64,000 nucleotides of DNA from Peronospora farinosa (lineage: Eukaryota; Oomycota; Peronosporomycetes; Peronosporales; Peronosporaceae). Shown here piece after piece: positions 42,507 to 53,330 of the stretch. Under the pieces are notes generated by a model. The model was given only the letters and a program-made list of their open reading frames with translations, was not told where the DNA came from and searched no databases. The DNA lies in assembly GCA_947646735.1 (NCBI GenBank), contig CANTFK010000035.1, positions 186,001-250,000 of the forward strand, in the 5' to 3' direction. The translations under genes were made by a program, and so were the position numbers. How positions within the stretch are numbered: position 1 is the first letter of the stretch; each line of letters opens with the position of its first letter.

Positions 42507-43277
42507 GAGAGATTGCAGAAAGAAGAGTTGGTGGAGTGGTATCTCTGCTGCTTAAAAATTGTATTTTGCATTGATCTGTCCAAATCTATTTCGTGTGAAG
42601 TTAAATGATGTCGCTGCAAGTAGTCTGCTCTTACGACCGCTCAATAATCTTTCGACCCGCCCATTCTTGCTCAGTGACCAACACCTCTGGCAGCCGATTG
42701 ATTGTTTCTAGACCTGACCACTCTCCTCTTGGTATCGACTCGACCCCTTGCTGCTGGGGTATCATTCAGCGTGTACGTAGAGCAATAATGCGCGACAGCT
42801 TCACATTCGTTAACCACGAGCATGTGCTTGCCATCGCGATAAAAATTGTGGCTTGATGACTGCTGATCAATGAATAGCAGTCGTGCATGTGATACGAACT
42901 TTATGATAGGCAGCACAACGCGTCCGTGTTTCAAGCAAAAAAGCATTTCTTCGTTTGTTAAACATCCATGAGACTTTGACCGCACCTTCGTCATATCTCG
43001 AGCCATGCGCAGTACCTCGTTTTGTTGCAACAGAGCAACGTCACCCACGCATCCTCGGCCGATCTAATGGCACATAAGAAATACGACAGTATTTCCATAA
43101 CAATCCTTACATATCGCTGTCCACAGCTTCCATACTGAACGGACTTTGTAGACCTTTGTGAAAGAAGCACCGAGGAAGATCGTGAACCCCAGCTTTTGCC
43201 ACGAACAACAAGCAAGTCGTCCAGCACCGCAGTCATTCCACATCTCACCTCCAAGTACTTAAACCTCCCTTCTACCA
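42507..43277. other. Intergenic region after the effector gene
   Basis: The first ~100 bp resemble the flank of the pseudogene at 566-650. Two overlapping minus-strand frames (43278-42991 and 43048-42671) could be one decayed gene with a frameshift, but no family is recognised. Confidence 0.35.
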
Positions 43278-43733
43278 ATGTCTGTCCACCATAACTCGCC
43301 TTTTAATGCTGCGTTGTTGGAAGTAGCAAATAGTCGTCACACCATCTACGAGCATACACGCATGTCAGGCGAGAATTGCAATCCCCACGAGATGCTGCTT
43401 CTAAACCGCCACGAGAGATTCAGCAGCGCACTTGAGGTATCTTACGCGTGTAATATGGCCAAGTATTTTGGTGTAGTGTCTATCGACACACGCTTACATA
43501 GCGTTCGTGTGTCTCAACAAGAGCTTTTGAGTGAGACGTTGCTACTAATGGCGCACAGCCAGCGCTCCATCTACGACAAGACGTGGATCTCAGGCGAAAA
43601 TCGCACTGCTCATCGAATGCTTCCCACTGATCGCTACGTAGAGCGATCAGATCGATGCTCCGATGCCACGGATGCATTCTATGCAAACGCCATGGCCAAG
43701 TACTTTGTGACCAAGAACATTAGTCCATTGTGA
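43278..43733 (+). CDS. Small protein with two internal repeats, unknown function
   Basis: The 151-aa frame consists of two diverged copies of a ~65-residue unit. Each has an N-terminal L-L-x-x-A-x-S, then IY, then SGEN, then H-x-M-L and a C-terminal NMAKYF or NAMAKYF. The two copies are alike at protein level but have drifted in DNA, which supports real coding. There is no signal peptide and no recognised domain. It lies between the effector and elicitin genes. The ATG at 43278 follows an upstream region with no in-frame ATG. Confidence 0.55.
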   Translation: MSVHHNSPFNAALLEVANSRHTIYEHTRMSGENCNPHEMLLLNRHERFSSALEVSYACNMAKYFGVVSIDTRLHSVRVSQQELLSETLLLMAHSQRSIYDKTWISGENRTAHRMLPTDRYVERSDRCSDATDAFYANAMAKYFVTKNISPL

Positions 43734-44432
43734 TGCAGGACACAGAAGAAAAGACCAAGGCACAACAGTTATGTCATACTGCTAAGTGAAGTGAAGCAAA
43801 TACAAATAACTATCTGTGCGAGCAATGCACAACAACTTCAGATGCAATGTTGAATTTCTTCAGCTTTCGAGCTAAAGTAATGGTGGACTAACAAGTCGTA
43901 AGTTTGCTGCAGTGGACCGTCAATCCGCTCACTTGGCCCCCAAAACCTTCCCCAGTTGATTTGTTAAGGTTGTCAACGTCTTCTAGTAACACTTCTTCTT
44001 GCATTGGAGTACCAGCTCACCTAATGCAGCCACGAAAGAGCTTTCAGTGATATGCAACTAGAGGACACAAAGACAAACTTACGAAATGTGACGTACTCTA
44101 CGGTCTCGAACTGAATGCAGTGCAAACTCCTCATGGTCTCTCTGCTTTACCAGTCCATCAGTTTTTACGTGTTGTTCAGCCATTCCGGAGAGACGACTCA
44201 CGCCGCTTATTGCGACACAGTGCACTCAATGAGCGGCAGCAATAGACCGGCACCAAGTTGATCGCTTACCATCACTCGCGTTAGCACACCATCCCATTGA
44301 AATGGGCCTCGTCGCACCAACGGCGTTGTATAAAGTTGATAAACTTCAACTTCAACAGTCTCACGAGAGGGACACGACCCTCAACTTGTTCGTCTCACTT
44401 TGAGTTTCTCAGCTTCGATCGCAACCCACACG
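43734..44432. other. Intergenic region and elicitin promoter
   Basis: No gene was seen. TCACTTTG (about 44394-44401), roughly 35-40 bp before the elicitin ATG, resembles the oomycete initiator element, and an AGTTTCTC stretch follows. Assignment is by resemblance only. Confidence 0.35.
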
Positions 44433-45032
44433 ATGAAAACTGCATTCGCTTCTGCTCTGATTTTTAGTGCTGCGGTCGCCTTCGTGACCGTAGCTGCTGC
44501 TCCGTGCAATACTACTGCGTTGGCGGAACTTACTACGACTGAAAATGTGAGTACGTGTAGCTCAGATTCGGGATACAGCCTCACGTCGATGGCAATGCCA
44601 AGCAATGCGCAGATCACTGCGTTTTGCAACAGTGATGCGTGCCAGGAGTCACTCAACGCCGTGAAGCAAGTTGCACCAGACGAATGTACTATCGGTTCCA
44701 TCCGTCTGTACGCTGATGTGATCAATCCTCTATCGGAGCGCTGCGACATGAAGTCGGGATCCGCTACAGCTGCTGGGTCGATGAAAGCAGGGTCTGGTCC
44801 CATGGATGATGATGTCGGAAATACGACCTCCCCTGCAAGCGCTTGTATGGCTGGATCAGCGATGGACCAGCCAAATAGCACCACTCCCCAGCCAAATACG
44901 CGTCCAACCACTCGATCACCGTCACCAAATTCTTCTCCTGTTGCTGCTGGAAACGGAGGTACTGATACACCCACGCTTTCGATGTGCGCTGCTATAGCTG
45001 TACTCGCGACGGTGGTCTCTGCGATTCTCTAA
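44433..45032 (+). CDS. Elicitin-family protein with GPI-type C-terminal tail
   Basis: Elicitins are oomycete-specific secreted sterol-binding proteins recognised by plants. The 199-aa product has a signal peptide (~1-23, rich in Ala/Val). An elicitin domain follows (~24-115) with six cysteines in the expected order (APC, VSTC, FC, DAC, DEC, ERC). A Ser/Thr/Pro/Asn-rich linker (~116-175) is likely O-glycosylated. The hydrophobic C-terminus (CAAIAVLATVVSAIL) suits a GPI anchor, so the protein is probably held at the cell surface or wall. The frame extends 11 codons upstream, but the ATG at 44433 gives the signal peptide. No intron. Confidence 0.92.
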   Translation: MKTAFASALIFSAAVAFVTVAAAPCNTTALAELTTTENVSTCSSDSGYSLTSMAMPSNAQITAFCNSDACQESLNAVKQVAPDECTIGSIRLYADVINPLSERCDMKSGSATAAGSMKAGSGPMDDDVGNTTSPASACMAGSAMDQPNSTTPQPNTRPTTRSPSPNSSPVAAGNGGTDTPTLSMCAAIAVLATVVSAIL

Positions 45033-45340
45033 GAAACCTCGTCACAACGTAGCATGACTTTATTAACAACTTGCACAATTGCTGCTCATTTAAACACACC
45101 CAAGTCTCATCAATCGTTTCCAATGTTTTCCACTTGTCTTTTCAAGAAATTCATGTCCGCCGAGACTAAACGACTTCCTCCACAGCATCTAGCATACTTC
45201 GCAATAACAAATTTGTTAGCGCACGTTACAATAAAGATAGCAGTGGTCGCGTTCAAAGCAGACCAATATTCATGACCCCACAATTGCAACAACGACATCA
45301 TATTCAGGTAGATTCGTACCACTTTGTTTCTACAGGCACT
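45033..45340. other. Convergent intergenic region
   Basis: Between the 3' ends of the elicitin gene and the PUB-domain gene. The short frame at 45054-45275 has no supporting features. Confidence 0.4.
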
Positions 45341-46486
45341 CTACGCAAAATCATGCTGGAGCTGAATGAGCGCCACTTCCACGCGGTCAATGGCAGACTG
45401 CACTCGCTCAGCCCGGAAAGCATCAATAGCCAGCATTAAATAGGCATCACCATCTAAGGTGACCCTCGAAAACCCAGCTTCTACTAAGACGTCAATAGCT
45501 CCGGACACAGCCACGAGCTTGGACTGAATAACCGCGTTCGCAAGCCGGATCTTGCGAAACTTCTCGTCCTGTCGAGGAACGATGGCATGTATCAGACATT
45601 GCTAAATTTATGTAATCGAAAAATGAACCAAACCTGTGGGTTCTTGATGACGTTGCTTAACATCTTGATCAGTGTTTCTGCCGCCGTGATAGCACGTGAT
45701 GGGTCTTGTCTAAGCAGCACATACACTGCAGCATTCTCGCCAGCATCTGAGCTCATTAAGACAGTACCAGGTGCTGCAACATGAGGGATCTCGCCAAAGG
45801 GCGAATGAGTGATGTGCCCAGTCGCAGACGGCGGAACATTCGAATCGTTACCGATCGCATGCATGGCAGAGATCGCCTGCGTCGAAGATGAAAACGTCGC
45901 TGCGTATGGATTAAAGCCCATTTGCGTCTGAGCGCTCTGCAGCTCCCTGGCCTTGACTGCTTCATTCGAGAGCACCACGGGTGGCTCAAGAGAACTAGGC
46001 TCTGCAGCGGTTGGCTCCATGTACTGAAACTTCCTCTCCTCTTCTCCCTCTTGCTGCATCCTCGCTTTACGTGCAGTTGCCACACGTTTGTCCCACGCAT
46101 TACCACGCTGCTCCAGAGCCTTTGCCTGTAGCCAACAAGAAGAAAATGCTCTATCAGCCTTGGAAAAACAAGTCCCTCGTCGCTGAAAACGCACCTGCAG
46201 CTCCCGTCGCTTCTGCTGTTCCTCCTCTGATAAAGCACGAGGTTTATTGCTCGTAAAAGGCAGCTACAATATCAAAAATGAGGGCATGAAACGTCAATTA
46301 AAGACGGACTTTTACAAGCGGCACCTTAATGGACGAGCCTCGAGACGCAGCAGCAAGAGACGGTGGAGATGAGTCTTCAGAGGTGCCACCAAGCACATTT
46401 CCCTCTCCTTGAAAGGTCGTACGTTTGTTGGAGATCTTGGCCGCCGCCTGCTTGGCCTTGTCCTTCTTCTTCTTGAGCCAGTCCAT
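45341..46486 (-). CDS. PUB-domain protein, four exons
   Basis: PUB domains bind the p97/VCP (Cdc48) C-terminus and link it to ubiquitin-dependent protein handling. The proposed exons are 46486-46316, 46263-46195, 46125-45634 and 45568-45341, giving 319 aa. All three introns are GT-AG and 52-69 bp long, and the reading phase is kept at every joint. The N-terminus is basic (MDWLKKKKDKAKQ), followed by a segment with SNKPRALSEEEQQ. A helical Arg/Glu-rich region comes next, and the PUB domain spans residues ~215-319 (LIKMLSNVIKNPQ in exon 3; FRKIRLANAVIQ and VLVEAGFSRV in exon 4). The layout resembles UBXN6-like p97 cofactors but no UBX domain is present. It is divergently transcribed from the VTT gene. 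Confidence 0.8.
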
Positions 46487-46918
46487 GAGAGCAGGACGTC
46501 ACTACAATAATTACCTTAACGACGTCTTTAAGTTGATATTTTGAATTGAAAAGGTCAAATTTGGAACAAGTTTTTCTTTGCAAATATTTTTTTGAGAGGC
46601 AAAAGTAGATACGTGATGTACTTGTTACATTATAACCTGTCTAAGGAAATACTTTGTAGATAAAAACCTCCATAATGTAATCTTATTTTATTTACGTGTG
46701 CCACGGAGCGGAACCTATCAAGTTATAGAAAATCGATAATCTTAGAGTATGTACTTAAACAGGTTCTACTATATCGAGTTTATATTTATATAGCATTGAT
46801 GATGTAATCATTCGCTTGCATTCGTGTTCTGTCCACCCTCTCGCACAAACATCTGGTAGTCCATCTCCATCACTTCAGATTGTAACATCTGCCCGACTTA
46901 AACGACCATCATTCTGTC
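46487..46918. other. Divergent intergenic region (PUB gene / VTT gene)
   Basis: About 430 bp, AT-rich, should hold both promoters. No clear initiator or TATA element could be fixed. Confidence 0.4.
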
Positions 46919-47842
46919 ATGTACGAGCCTGTGGACCTCGACGCGTCGAAGCAGCAGCAGGAACACTTTAATTCATTGGCATCTTCTTCTAGCTCTCTCT
47001 CTTCCTTCTCATCTTCTTCTTCTTCTTCTTCTTCTTCTGTTAAGCGTGTGTTGATTATATTAAGTCTTGCGGTCGTAGGACTGACTGTTGGTCTCTTACT
47101 TTTCCGCTTTGTGAAGAGCGATGACTTTGGCCTCTTTGTACATTGGCTACAAACTCATGAAGTACTTGGTGCTGCCCTTTACGTAATCTGCTTTACGTCC
47201 TTTATAGTGCTGTGCTTTCCATCCACAGTCTTTGAACTGCTAGCTGGCTACATCTTTGGTTTCTGGCTAGGGCTGCTGCTGGCAACCATAGGCAAACTTG
47301 TGGGCTCTGTACTCTCGTACGTCATTGGCAGGTACTTTTGCAGACGACAAGTGCATGCCTACATGGCACGAGGTCACCCGGCACTGCAGGGTTTCCAGAG
47401 TCTACTACGGAGGCGACAAGTGCTGGTGGTTTTCCTCACGCGCGTGGCTTTTTTTCCCATTGCAGTCAAGAACTACGGACTCAGTGTACTGGACGTCACC
47501 TTCCGCGTGTACTTTGCGGCGGCGCTATTGACGGGTCTTCCATTCTCGGCTATTTGGGTTTACTCGGGCCACGCAGTGGAGAACTTCACGACGCTATTGG
47601 CCAGTCCGACGGCGTCAAGACACAGCACTGAAATGGTCTTGTTACTCGTGGGAGCAGGCAGTGCCTTACTGTTACTGGGCGTCGTGGGGCTATACACCCG
47701 CAAGTACGTGCTAGGACTTGCGGAGGAGGAAAAGAAGATTGGACTCGCGGCGGCGACGTTGGACACTCCTCATTCTACAGACGAAGACACGTCTTTTACT
47801 GCGACTACGACAGTCATAAGAAGAGAGCAGTCATCGTGTTAG
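46919..47842 (+). CDS. VTT-domain (TVP38/TMEM64-type) membrane protein
   Basis: The 307-aa protein has a cytosolic N-terminus with a long Ser run (~22-40), a first membrane segment (~43-63) and then a VTT (SNARE-associated Golgi) domain (~85-225). The characteristic parts are FPSTVFELLAGYIFG, a Gly-containing helix with KLVGSVLSYVIGR, and FLTRVAFFPIAVKNYGLS before the last helices. A final membrane segment (~240-258) and a polar C-terminus follow. Members are DedA-superfamily proteins of Golgi/endosome or ER membranes, linked to lipid scrambling and trafficking. No intron. The start is the first ATG. Confidence 0.88.
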   Translation: MYEPVDLDASKQQQEHFNSLASSSSSLSSFSSSSSSSSSSVKRVLIILSLAVVGLTVGLLLFRFVKSDDFGLFVHWLQTHEVLGAALYVICFTSFIVLCFPSTVFELLAGYIFGFWLGLLLATIGKLVGSVLSYVIGRYFCRRQVHAYMARGHPALQGFQSLLRRRQVLVVFLTRVAFFPIAVKNYGLSVLDVTFRVYFAAALLTGLPFSAIWVYSGHAVENFTTLLASPTASRHSTEMVLLLVGAGSALLLLGVVGLYTRKYVLGLAEEEKKIGLAAATLDTPHSTDEDTSFTATTTVIRREQSSC

Positions 47843-48238
47843 ACGGCGTGTGCTGGATAAAATACCATGTACTCGGTGATGATGATGTTTGAACAGTCCA
47901 TTGGGGCTCGATGTTGGTGCCATCTTCGGTGAGTTGCACACTTCCTGTCCATGTCGTTTGTAGTCCTACTCTTCTCGTGTCAATGTATGGATCATAGTTG
48001 CATCAAGACACGATGTTCGACGCAATCTACCGAAGTTGGACGACCACTCTAGGTTTTGGCTGGGTTCCTCGGTCGTATATGGTATATCAAACAGCGTTCA
48101 ATCAGTCAGTGGTAAGCCGAGGGAAGATGACAAGGAATAGAGCTAGTCGATGTCGATATCTCGTTGTTTGACTTGCTTTGTTCATTCGACATTCAGCTCT
48201 AGGCTGCTCAGCTCACTCGACTCGAAACCTGCTGGATC
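47843..48238. other. Intergenic region upstream of the PDR gene
   Basis: Presumed promoter of the PDR transporter; no gene or clear motif seen. Confidence 0.4.
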
Positions 48239-51200
48239 ATGCCAAGTTCTCGTCGAAACTCGCGGAATCGCAAGCACCATGCAAAGAAAACGATGTCTGC
48301 ACCATTGATGGATTTCCGAACATCCATCTCAAGCACATCGAGCGAGCCGATGCCCATTCTCGAGTCATCACTTACCAGCTCGTACCAGAAGCATGTACTG
48401 CGTCGTCACCACCAGCATCGTGACTCTAGACGTCATGCAACATCGACAAGAGGTCCGAGTGGTCAACGTGATTCCCCTTTCACACCTCGTCGACCGACAG
48501 GGGCCGTCCCCGAGCTCTTTGTAACTTTTCGACATGTTTCGCTAGCTGTCGACATCCCCGTGTCTCCTGCAGCGGCAAACGCAACAGCTCAAGCTGCTTC
48601 AGGTCAAATGAGTCGTGAAATTCTGGCTGCTAAGCAACTTCCAACAATCACAAACCATCTCCGAGGCATCTTAGGAGCTCTCAGTGCACAAAAGACGTTT
48701 GTTCGTCGTCAGATCTTGAAAAACGTGACTGGAGCCTTCACACCAGGATCCATGACGTTGCTACTTGGACGGTCCGGATCAGGCAAGTCAGTGTTACTCA
48801 AGCTATTAAGTGGACGTTTTGACGTTCATAGGAAGGAGGTGACTTTGGATGGCGAAGTCTCGTACAACGGCTTGTCTTGTGACGAACTGAAGGCACAACT
48901 TCCACAGTGTGTGGCGTATGTGCCGCAGCAGGATACGCATTTGTCCGTGATGACCGTGAAGGAGACATTAGACTTTGCATTCGAATGCTGCGCTATCAAC
49001 GCTGAGGCGAAACCAATTAATGCTGTGTACAAGTCACCTGCCTCGGAATATCCGCTAGTACTTCCTACTACGTATCTCGATGGTGAGCGAGACCCAGTGA
49101 CAGTCACACGAGAACTTGGTTTGACGCGCTGTCAAGGCACCATGTTGGGGAATGAACGCATTCGAGGCGTCTCTGGAGGTGAAATGAAGCGCGTGACTAC
49201 TGGGGAAATGGCTTTCGGTCCGCATGCGATGTCACTGATGGACGAGATAACGACAGGGCTCGATAGCTCTGCAGCGTTTGATGTTGTAAATGTGCAGCGC
49301 CGTCTTTCCAGACAACAACGGCAGACGGTAGTGATATCTCTACAACAGCCTGCGCCAGAAGTATTGGCACTCTTTGACAACATTTTACTACTGGCTGAAG
49401 GTGAAGTGCTATACCATGGGCCTCGTGCTCATATCCAGGCCTATTTTGAAGCGTTAGGTTTCGTTTGTCCTCCTGAGTGTGACCTTGCTGATTTCTTATG
49501 CAATCTCGCTTCTTCACAGCAGGTTCAGTATGAAAAGTTACATGCTCGGATGCCTGGAAGACGCCGTCATCCTCGCAGTGCTAACGAGTTTGCGGATTTG
49601 TGGATCATGTCACCAATGTATGAGGCAATGGTGGAGGAACTGGATCGCTTGGACAATAGCACGGAGGTGCACAGTCAAATACACAACAAGAATGGTGAGA
49701 AAGGAATCTGCTTTGAACAAGAAGCACTGTTGCGAGTGCCAGCGTTTCGTCAGAGCTATTTGCGTAGCACGTGGACTGTGGTGAAGCGACAAGTGCGGCT
49801 GTTTGCACGCAACAAGGTCTACTTCGTTGGTCGGCTGCTGCTGGATTTGCTAGTCGGCCTAATGGTGGGGTCAATCTACTATGGTATGGACCTAGCAGAC
49901 CCACAGGTAACGCTGGGCGTGGTCTTTTCGTGCGCGCTTTTCCTTGGACTCGGTCAGTCTGCAACACTGGCACCATTTTTTGATGCACGTGAGGTCTTTT
50001 ACAAGCACCGCGGCGCCAATTTTTATCGCACTTCCAGTTACGTTCTTGCCTCGTGCGTCAGCCAACTACCACTTGCTATCACTGAAGCATTGGTATTTAG
50101 CTCTCTGGTTTACTGGATGGGTGGATTCGTGGCAAACATCGAGCATTTTCTAGTGTTTGTGGTGTACATGCTGCTGACAGTGTTGGTTTTCGTTGGTGAG
50201 TATTTCTTCCTAGCAGCAGCTTGCTCAACACTTCACGTAGCCCAACCGGTTTCCACCTTGATACTGCTATTCTTTATCCTTTTCGCCGGCTTCGCTGTTT
50301 CTCGTGAACAACTTTCGCCGGCCATGCGGTGGATCTATTGGAGCAATCCCCTTGCTTGGTCAACCCGTGGAATTCTTGTGAATCAATACCGCAGTAGTGA
50401 GCTGGACGTGTGTGAATACGGTGGAATCAACTACTGCAAGATGTACCAGGGCCAGACCATGGGAGAGCACTCTCTTAAGCTGTATGATGTTCCTGACGAT
50501 CCCAAGTGGGTGATGCTGGGAATTGTCTTTCTCGCAACAATGTACGTCGTGAGCATGGTCCTGACGTATTTAATGCTGGAATACTGTCGCCATGAGTCTA
50601 CGACAGCATTGTCGCTACCAGTTTCAGATACTATCCCGACGTCAAGACTACAAAATGAGTCGTACGTGATGTTATCCTCACCTCATGGAGACGAAGCCGA
50701 GTTGCTGGAGAATGACGAGGCCGGTTCTCAGCTTCCAGGTGACGGCGACGATCATGATGTTTTAAGAGAAGATGACGGCTTGAACGACTCGTTTCATGCC
50801 TCGCAGGGAATTCAAACGAACCCTGAAGACTACATGGTACGCTTGACACCTCGGTGGGATGTGCTACCTGTCACGCTAGCGTTCCAAGATCTACGATACA
50901 GCATCACCGTCCCCGCAGATTCTGGTCTAGAGCTAGCTGGACAAACTGGAGCTGAAGGAGTCTCTGGTGGTTGTCCAGTAGCTGAAGATTCCTCTGCCAA
51001 CTCGGGCAAAAGTAAGCAAACATCGACTCGAGAGTTACTGAAGGGAGTCACAGGGTACGCACTGCCCGGCACTATGACAGCACTGCTGGGCTCTACTGGA
51101 GCTGGAAAAACGACGCTTATGGACGTACTCGCTGGTCGAAAGAGTAGAAAGGCAGACAACAACAACACGGATGGCGAATCGACATTTCGAGGCCGTGTGT

Positions 51201-53017
51201 TACTGAATGGTGTTGATGCAACTGAGCTTGCGGTGCGTCGGTGCACTGGATATTGTGAGCAAATGGATGTGCATTCCGATGCAGTCACATTCCGCGAGGC
51301 ATTGCAGTTTTCAGCATATCTTCGTCAAGGTGATCGGGTAGCAGCTGAAAGAGTCGAAGAGATTGTTGACGAGTGTTTGGATTTGCTGGATTTGAACGAC
51401 GTAGCTGGCCAGCTAGTTCGTGGAAGCTCAAACGAGCAGCTTAAAAGACTGACTTTGGGTGTAGAGCTCGCAGCTCAGCCGAGTGTACTATTTCTTGACG
51501 AACCTACGAGCGGTCTGGACGCACGAGCTGCAAAGTTGCTCATGGATGGTGTTCGTAAGGTGGCGGATACAGGACGCACGATCATTTGTACTATTCATCA
51601 GCCGTCCACCGAAGTGTTTTTGCTTTTCGATTGTCTCTTGCTTCTGCAGCGTGGTGGTGAGGTTGTGTACTTTGGTGAACTGGGCCACAATGGCGAATCG
51701 CTTGTACACTACTTTCAAGATTTGGACGTTCCACGCAGTGCGTCGCAATTCAGATCAGGTGACAATCCGGCCACCTGGATGCTGGATGTGATTGGTGCTG
51801 GTATTGAGAAAACAAAGCCGATGTCGTCGCCTGTGTGGAAGTACAAACGGTCTGCTCCAATAGCCGAAACATTGAAAAAGTCTCGACACCAACAATTGGA
51901 TGGCTCGCCAACTTCCTCGGTGAGCTCGGAGTTCTCGAGACAGCGGCATAATAAGTGTGTGGATTTCGTAACAGCGTACAAGTCGAGCCATATCAAGCAA
52001 TGTCTGGATGCCAAGCTTACTGCACCTGGAGTGTTTCTGCCGTCGGACCGTTTGCCACCAGTGACGTTTGCACATCGTCGAGCAGCTAGTGATAGCCTCC
52101 AATTTTTCATGCTCATGCGCCGATTCTTGAGGCTCTATTGGCGCACACCGCTTTACACGTTTACTCGAATGGTGACAGCGCTGACTCTCGGTTTAATGTT
52201 TGGCTTGGTGTACTCTGGCAACAATGACTTCACGACATACCAAGGTGCCAACGGTGCCGTAGGACTGATTTTTTTCTCAACCTGCTTCTTGGGCGTTGCA
52301 GCCTACGTTCAAGTGCTACCACTGGCATTCGAAGAGCGCGGTTCATTTTATCGTGAGCGTGCTTGTGAGACGTACAGTGTGCTGTGGTACTTTGCGGCTT
52401 CATCGATAGTGGAAATTCCTTACGCTGCTATTACTTCAATGATCTTCGTGAGCGCGTTTTACCCGATGGCAGGTTTCTCCGCCTTTGGTGGCGTTACCCA
52501 AGGTGTGATCTACTGGCTGGTTTTGACCGTCCACATCATGTTCCAGACGTATTTTGGCCAGTTTTTCACGTTCATCATGCCTAGCATTGAGCTGGCAGCT
52601 GTCTGGGGTGGGCTTTTCGACTCGATATTTCTCATGTTCATGGGCTACAACCCGCCCATGTCAAGCATTCCTAACGGATACAAATGGCTAGCCCAGCTCG
52701 TGCCGCACCACTACACGTTTGGGGTGCTTACAGCGCTAATACTTGGAGATTGTCCCGATGAGCAATTGCGGCAGATCGTAGAGGCTGCTGCCTCCAACAC
52801 CACCATTGATGTCTCGAGTTGGCCTCTAGGCTGCCAACCACTCACCGATGCACCTCCTGCTGTGGCCAATATTCCGCTCATCTCGTACATTGACAAAGTT
52901 TTTGGAGCACGTCGTAAAGACACGACATGTTCGGTCGCCATTGTGATGGGCATCTTGCTGGTGATGCGTTTGGCAACATTGATCGTCATGCGTCTTGTAA
53001 ATCATCAAAAGCGCTGA
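48239..53017 (+). CDS. Pleiotropic drug resistance ABC transporter (ABCG, full size)
   Basis: This plasma-membrane efflux pump of the PDR type exports toxic compounds, sterols or defence chemicals with ATP. The 1,592-aa single-exon protein is arranged NBD1-TMD1-NBD2-TMD2. NBD1 has a Walker A GRSGSGKS (~177), a signature VSGGEMKR (~310) and a Walker B ending MDEITTGLDSS. TMD1 spans ~510-790 and includes the PDR motif around FYKHRGANFYRTSSY. NBD2 has GSTGAGKTT (~950), a degenerate signature SSNEQLKR (~1062) and LFLDEPTSGLD (~1084). TMD2 spans ~1295-1570 with FYRERACETYS. A Ser/Arg-rich N-terminal ~80 residues precedes NBD1. The length is typical of oomycete PDR proteins, with an acidic linker before NBD2. 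The first ATG is taken as the start. Confidence 0.95.
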   Translation: MPSSRRNSRNRKHHAKKTMSAPLMDFRTSISSTSSEPMPILESSLTSSYQKHVLRRHHQHRDSRRHATSTRGPSGQRDSPFTPRRPTGAVPELFVTFRHVSLAVDIPVSPAAANATAQAASGQMSREILAAKQLPTITNHLRGILGALSAQKTFVRRQILKNVTGAFTPGSMTLLLGRSGSGKSVLLKLLSGRFDVHRKEVTLDGEVSYNGLSCDELKAQLPQCVAYVPQQDTHLSVMTVKETLDFAFECCAINAEAKPINAVYKSPASEYPLVLPTTYLDGERDPVTVTRELGLTRCQGTMLGNERIRGVSGGEMKRVTTGEMAFGPHAMSLMDEITTGLDSSAAFDVVNVQRRLSRQQRQTVVISLQQPAPEVLALFDNILLLAEGEVLYHGPRAHIQAYFEALGFVCPPECDLADFLCNLASSQQVQYEKLHARMPGRRRHPRSANEFADLWIMSPMYEAMVEELDRLDNSTEVHSQIHNKNGEKGICFEQEALLRVPAFRQSYLRSTWTVVKRQVRLFARNKVYFVGRLLLDLLVGLMVGSIYYGMDLADPQVTLGVVFSCALFLGLGQSATLAPFFDAREVFYKHRGANFYRTSSYVLASCVSQLPLAITEALVFSSLVYWMGGFVANIEHFLVFVVYMLLTVLVFVGEYFFLAAACSTLHVAQPVSTLILLFFILFAGFAVSREQLSPAMRWIYWSNPLAWSTRGILVNQYRSSELDVCEYGGINYCKMYQGQTMGEHSLKLYDVPDDPKWVMLGIVFLATMYVVSMVLTYLMLEYCRHESTTALSLPVSDTIPTSRLQNESYVMLSSPHGDEAELLENDEAGSQLPGDGDDHDVLREDDGLNDSFHASQGIQTNPEDYMVRLTPRWDVLPVTLAFQDLRYSITVPADSGLELAGQTGAEGVSGGCPVAEDSSANSGKSKQTSTRELLKGVTGYALPGTMTALLGSTGAGKTTLMDVLAGRKSRKADNNNTDGESTFRGRVLLNGVDATELAVRRCTGYCEQMDVHSDAVTFREALQFSAYLRQGDRVAAERVEEIVDECLDLLDLNDVAGQLVRGSSNEQLKRLTLGVELAAQPSVLFLDEPTSGLDARAAKLLMDGVRKVADTGRTIICTIHQPSTEVFLLFDCLLLLQRGGEVVYFGELGHNGESLVHYFQDLDVPRSASQFRSGDNPATWMLDVIGAGIEKTKPMSSPVWKYKRSAPIAETLKKSRHQQLDGSPTSSVSSEFSRQRHNKCVDFVTAYKSSHIKQCLDAKLTAPGVFLPSDRLPPVTFAHRRAASDSLQFFMLMRRFLRLYWRTPLYTFTRMVTALTLGLMFGLVYSGNNDFTTYQGANGAVGLIFFSTCFLGVAAYVQVLPLAFEERGSFYRERACETYSVLWYFAASSIVEIPYAAITSMIFVSAFYPMAGFSAFGGVTQGVIYWLVLTVHIMFQTYFGQFFTFIMPSIELAAVWGGLFDSIFLMFMGYNPPMSSIPNGYKWLAQLVPHHYTFGVLTALILGDCPDEQLRQIVEAAASNTTIDVSSWPLGCQPLTDAPPAVANIPLISYIDKVFGARRKDTTCSVAIVMGILLVMRLATLIVMRLVNHQKR

Positions 53018-53330
53018 AGAAGTATTGTTTGTTTCGAGATGGATGAATCGATGATATCTGAGTGCTACTAGCTCTTGAAGTCGAAGTGAATGGAGCTATC
53101 TGCTTTGCGTAAGATATCTCAATTGACAACCATAGGTGGAATTGTAAAGTCTTGGTGTCCTGGCGAATTGAAAGGACAAGAAATAGCCAAGCATTGTCAT
53201 GAACCATACCGAAAAGTTATACGTATTGAGGCTTACCATCGATGCATGGGTGTTTATAAGCACTAGATCGAGAAACGTATCATTGGACACGAACCTGTGG
53301 CTCAGGGTGTTTCACCAATGCTCTATCTTT
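53018..53330. other. Convergent intergenic region
   Basis: Between the 3' ends of the PDR gene and the DUF1853-exonuclease gene; no further gene seen. Confidence 0.45.

Noticed and set aside
42671..43278. Two overlapping minus-strand frames as a gene downstream of the effector
   Set aside because: They need a frameshift, have no recognised family and overlap nothing that supports them; mentioned only in the intergenic note.
46980..47040. TCT-repeat as a separate microsatellite feature
   Set aside because: It encodes the poly-Ser run in the VTT protein and is reported there.
50830..52116. Long minus-strand frames inside the PDR gene
   Set aside because: Shadows of a clearly conserved coding sequence with no features of their own.
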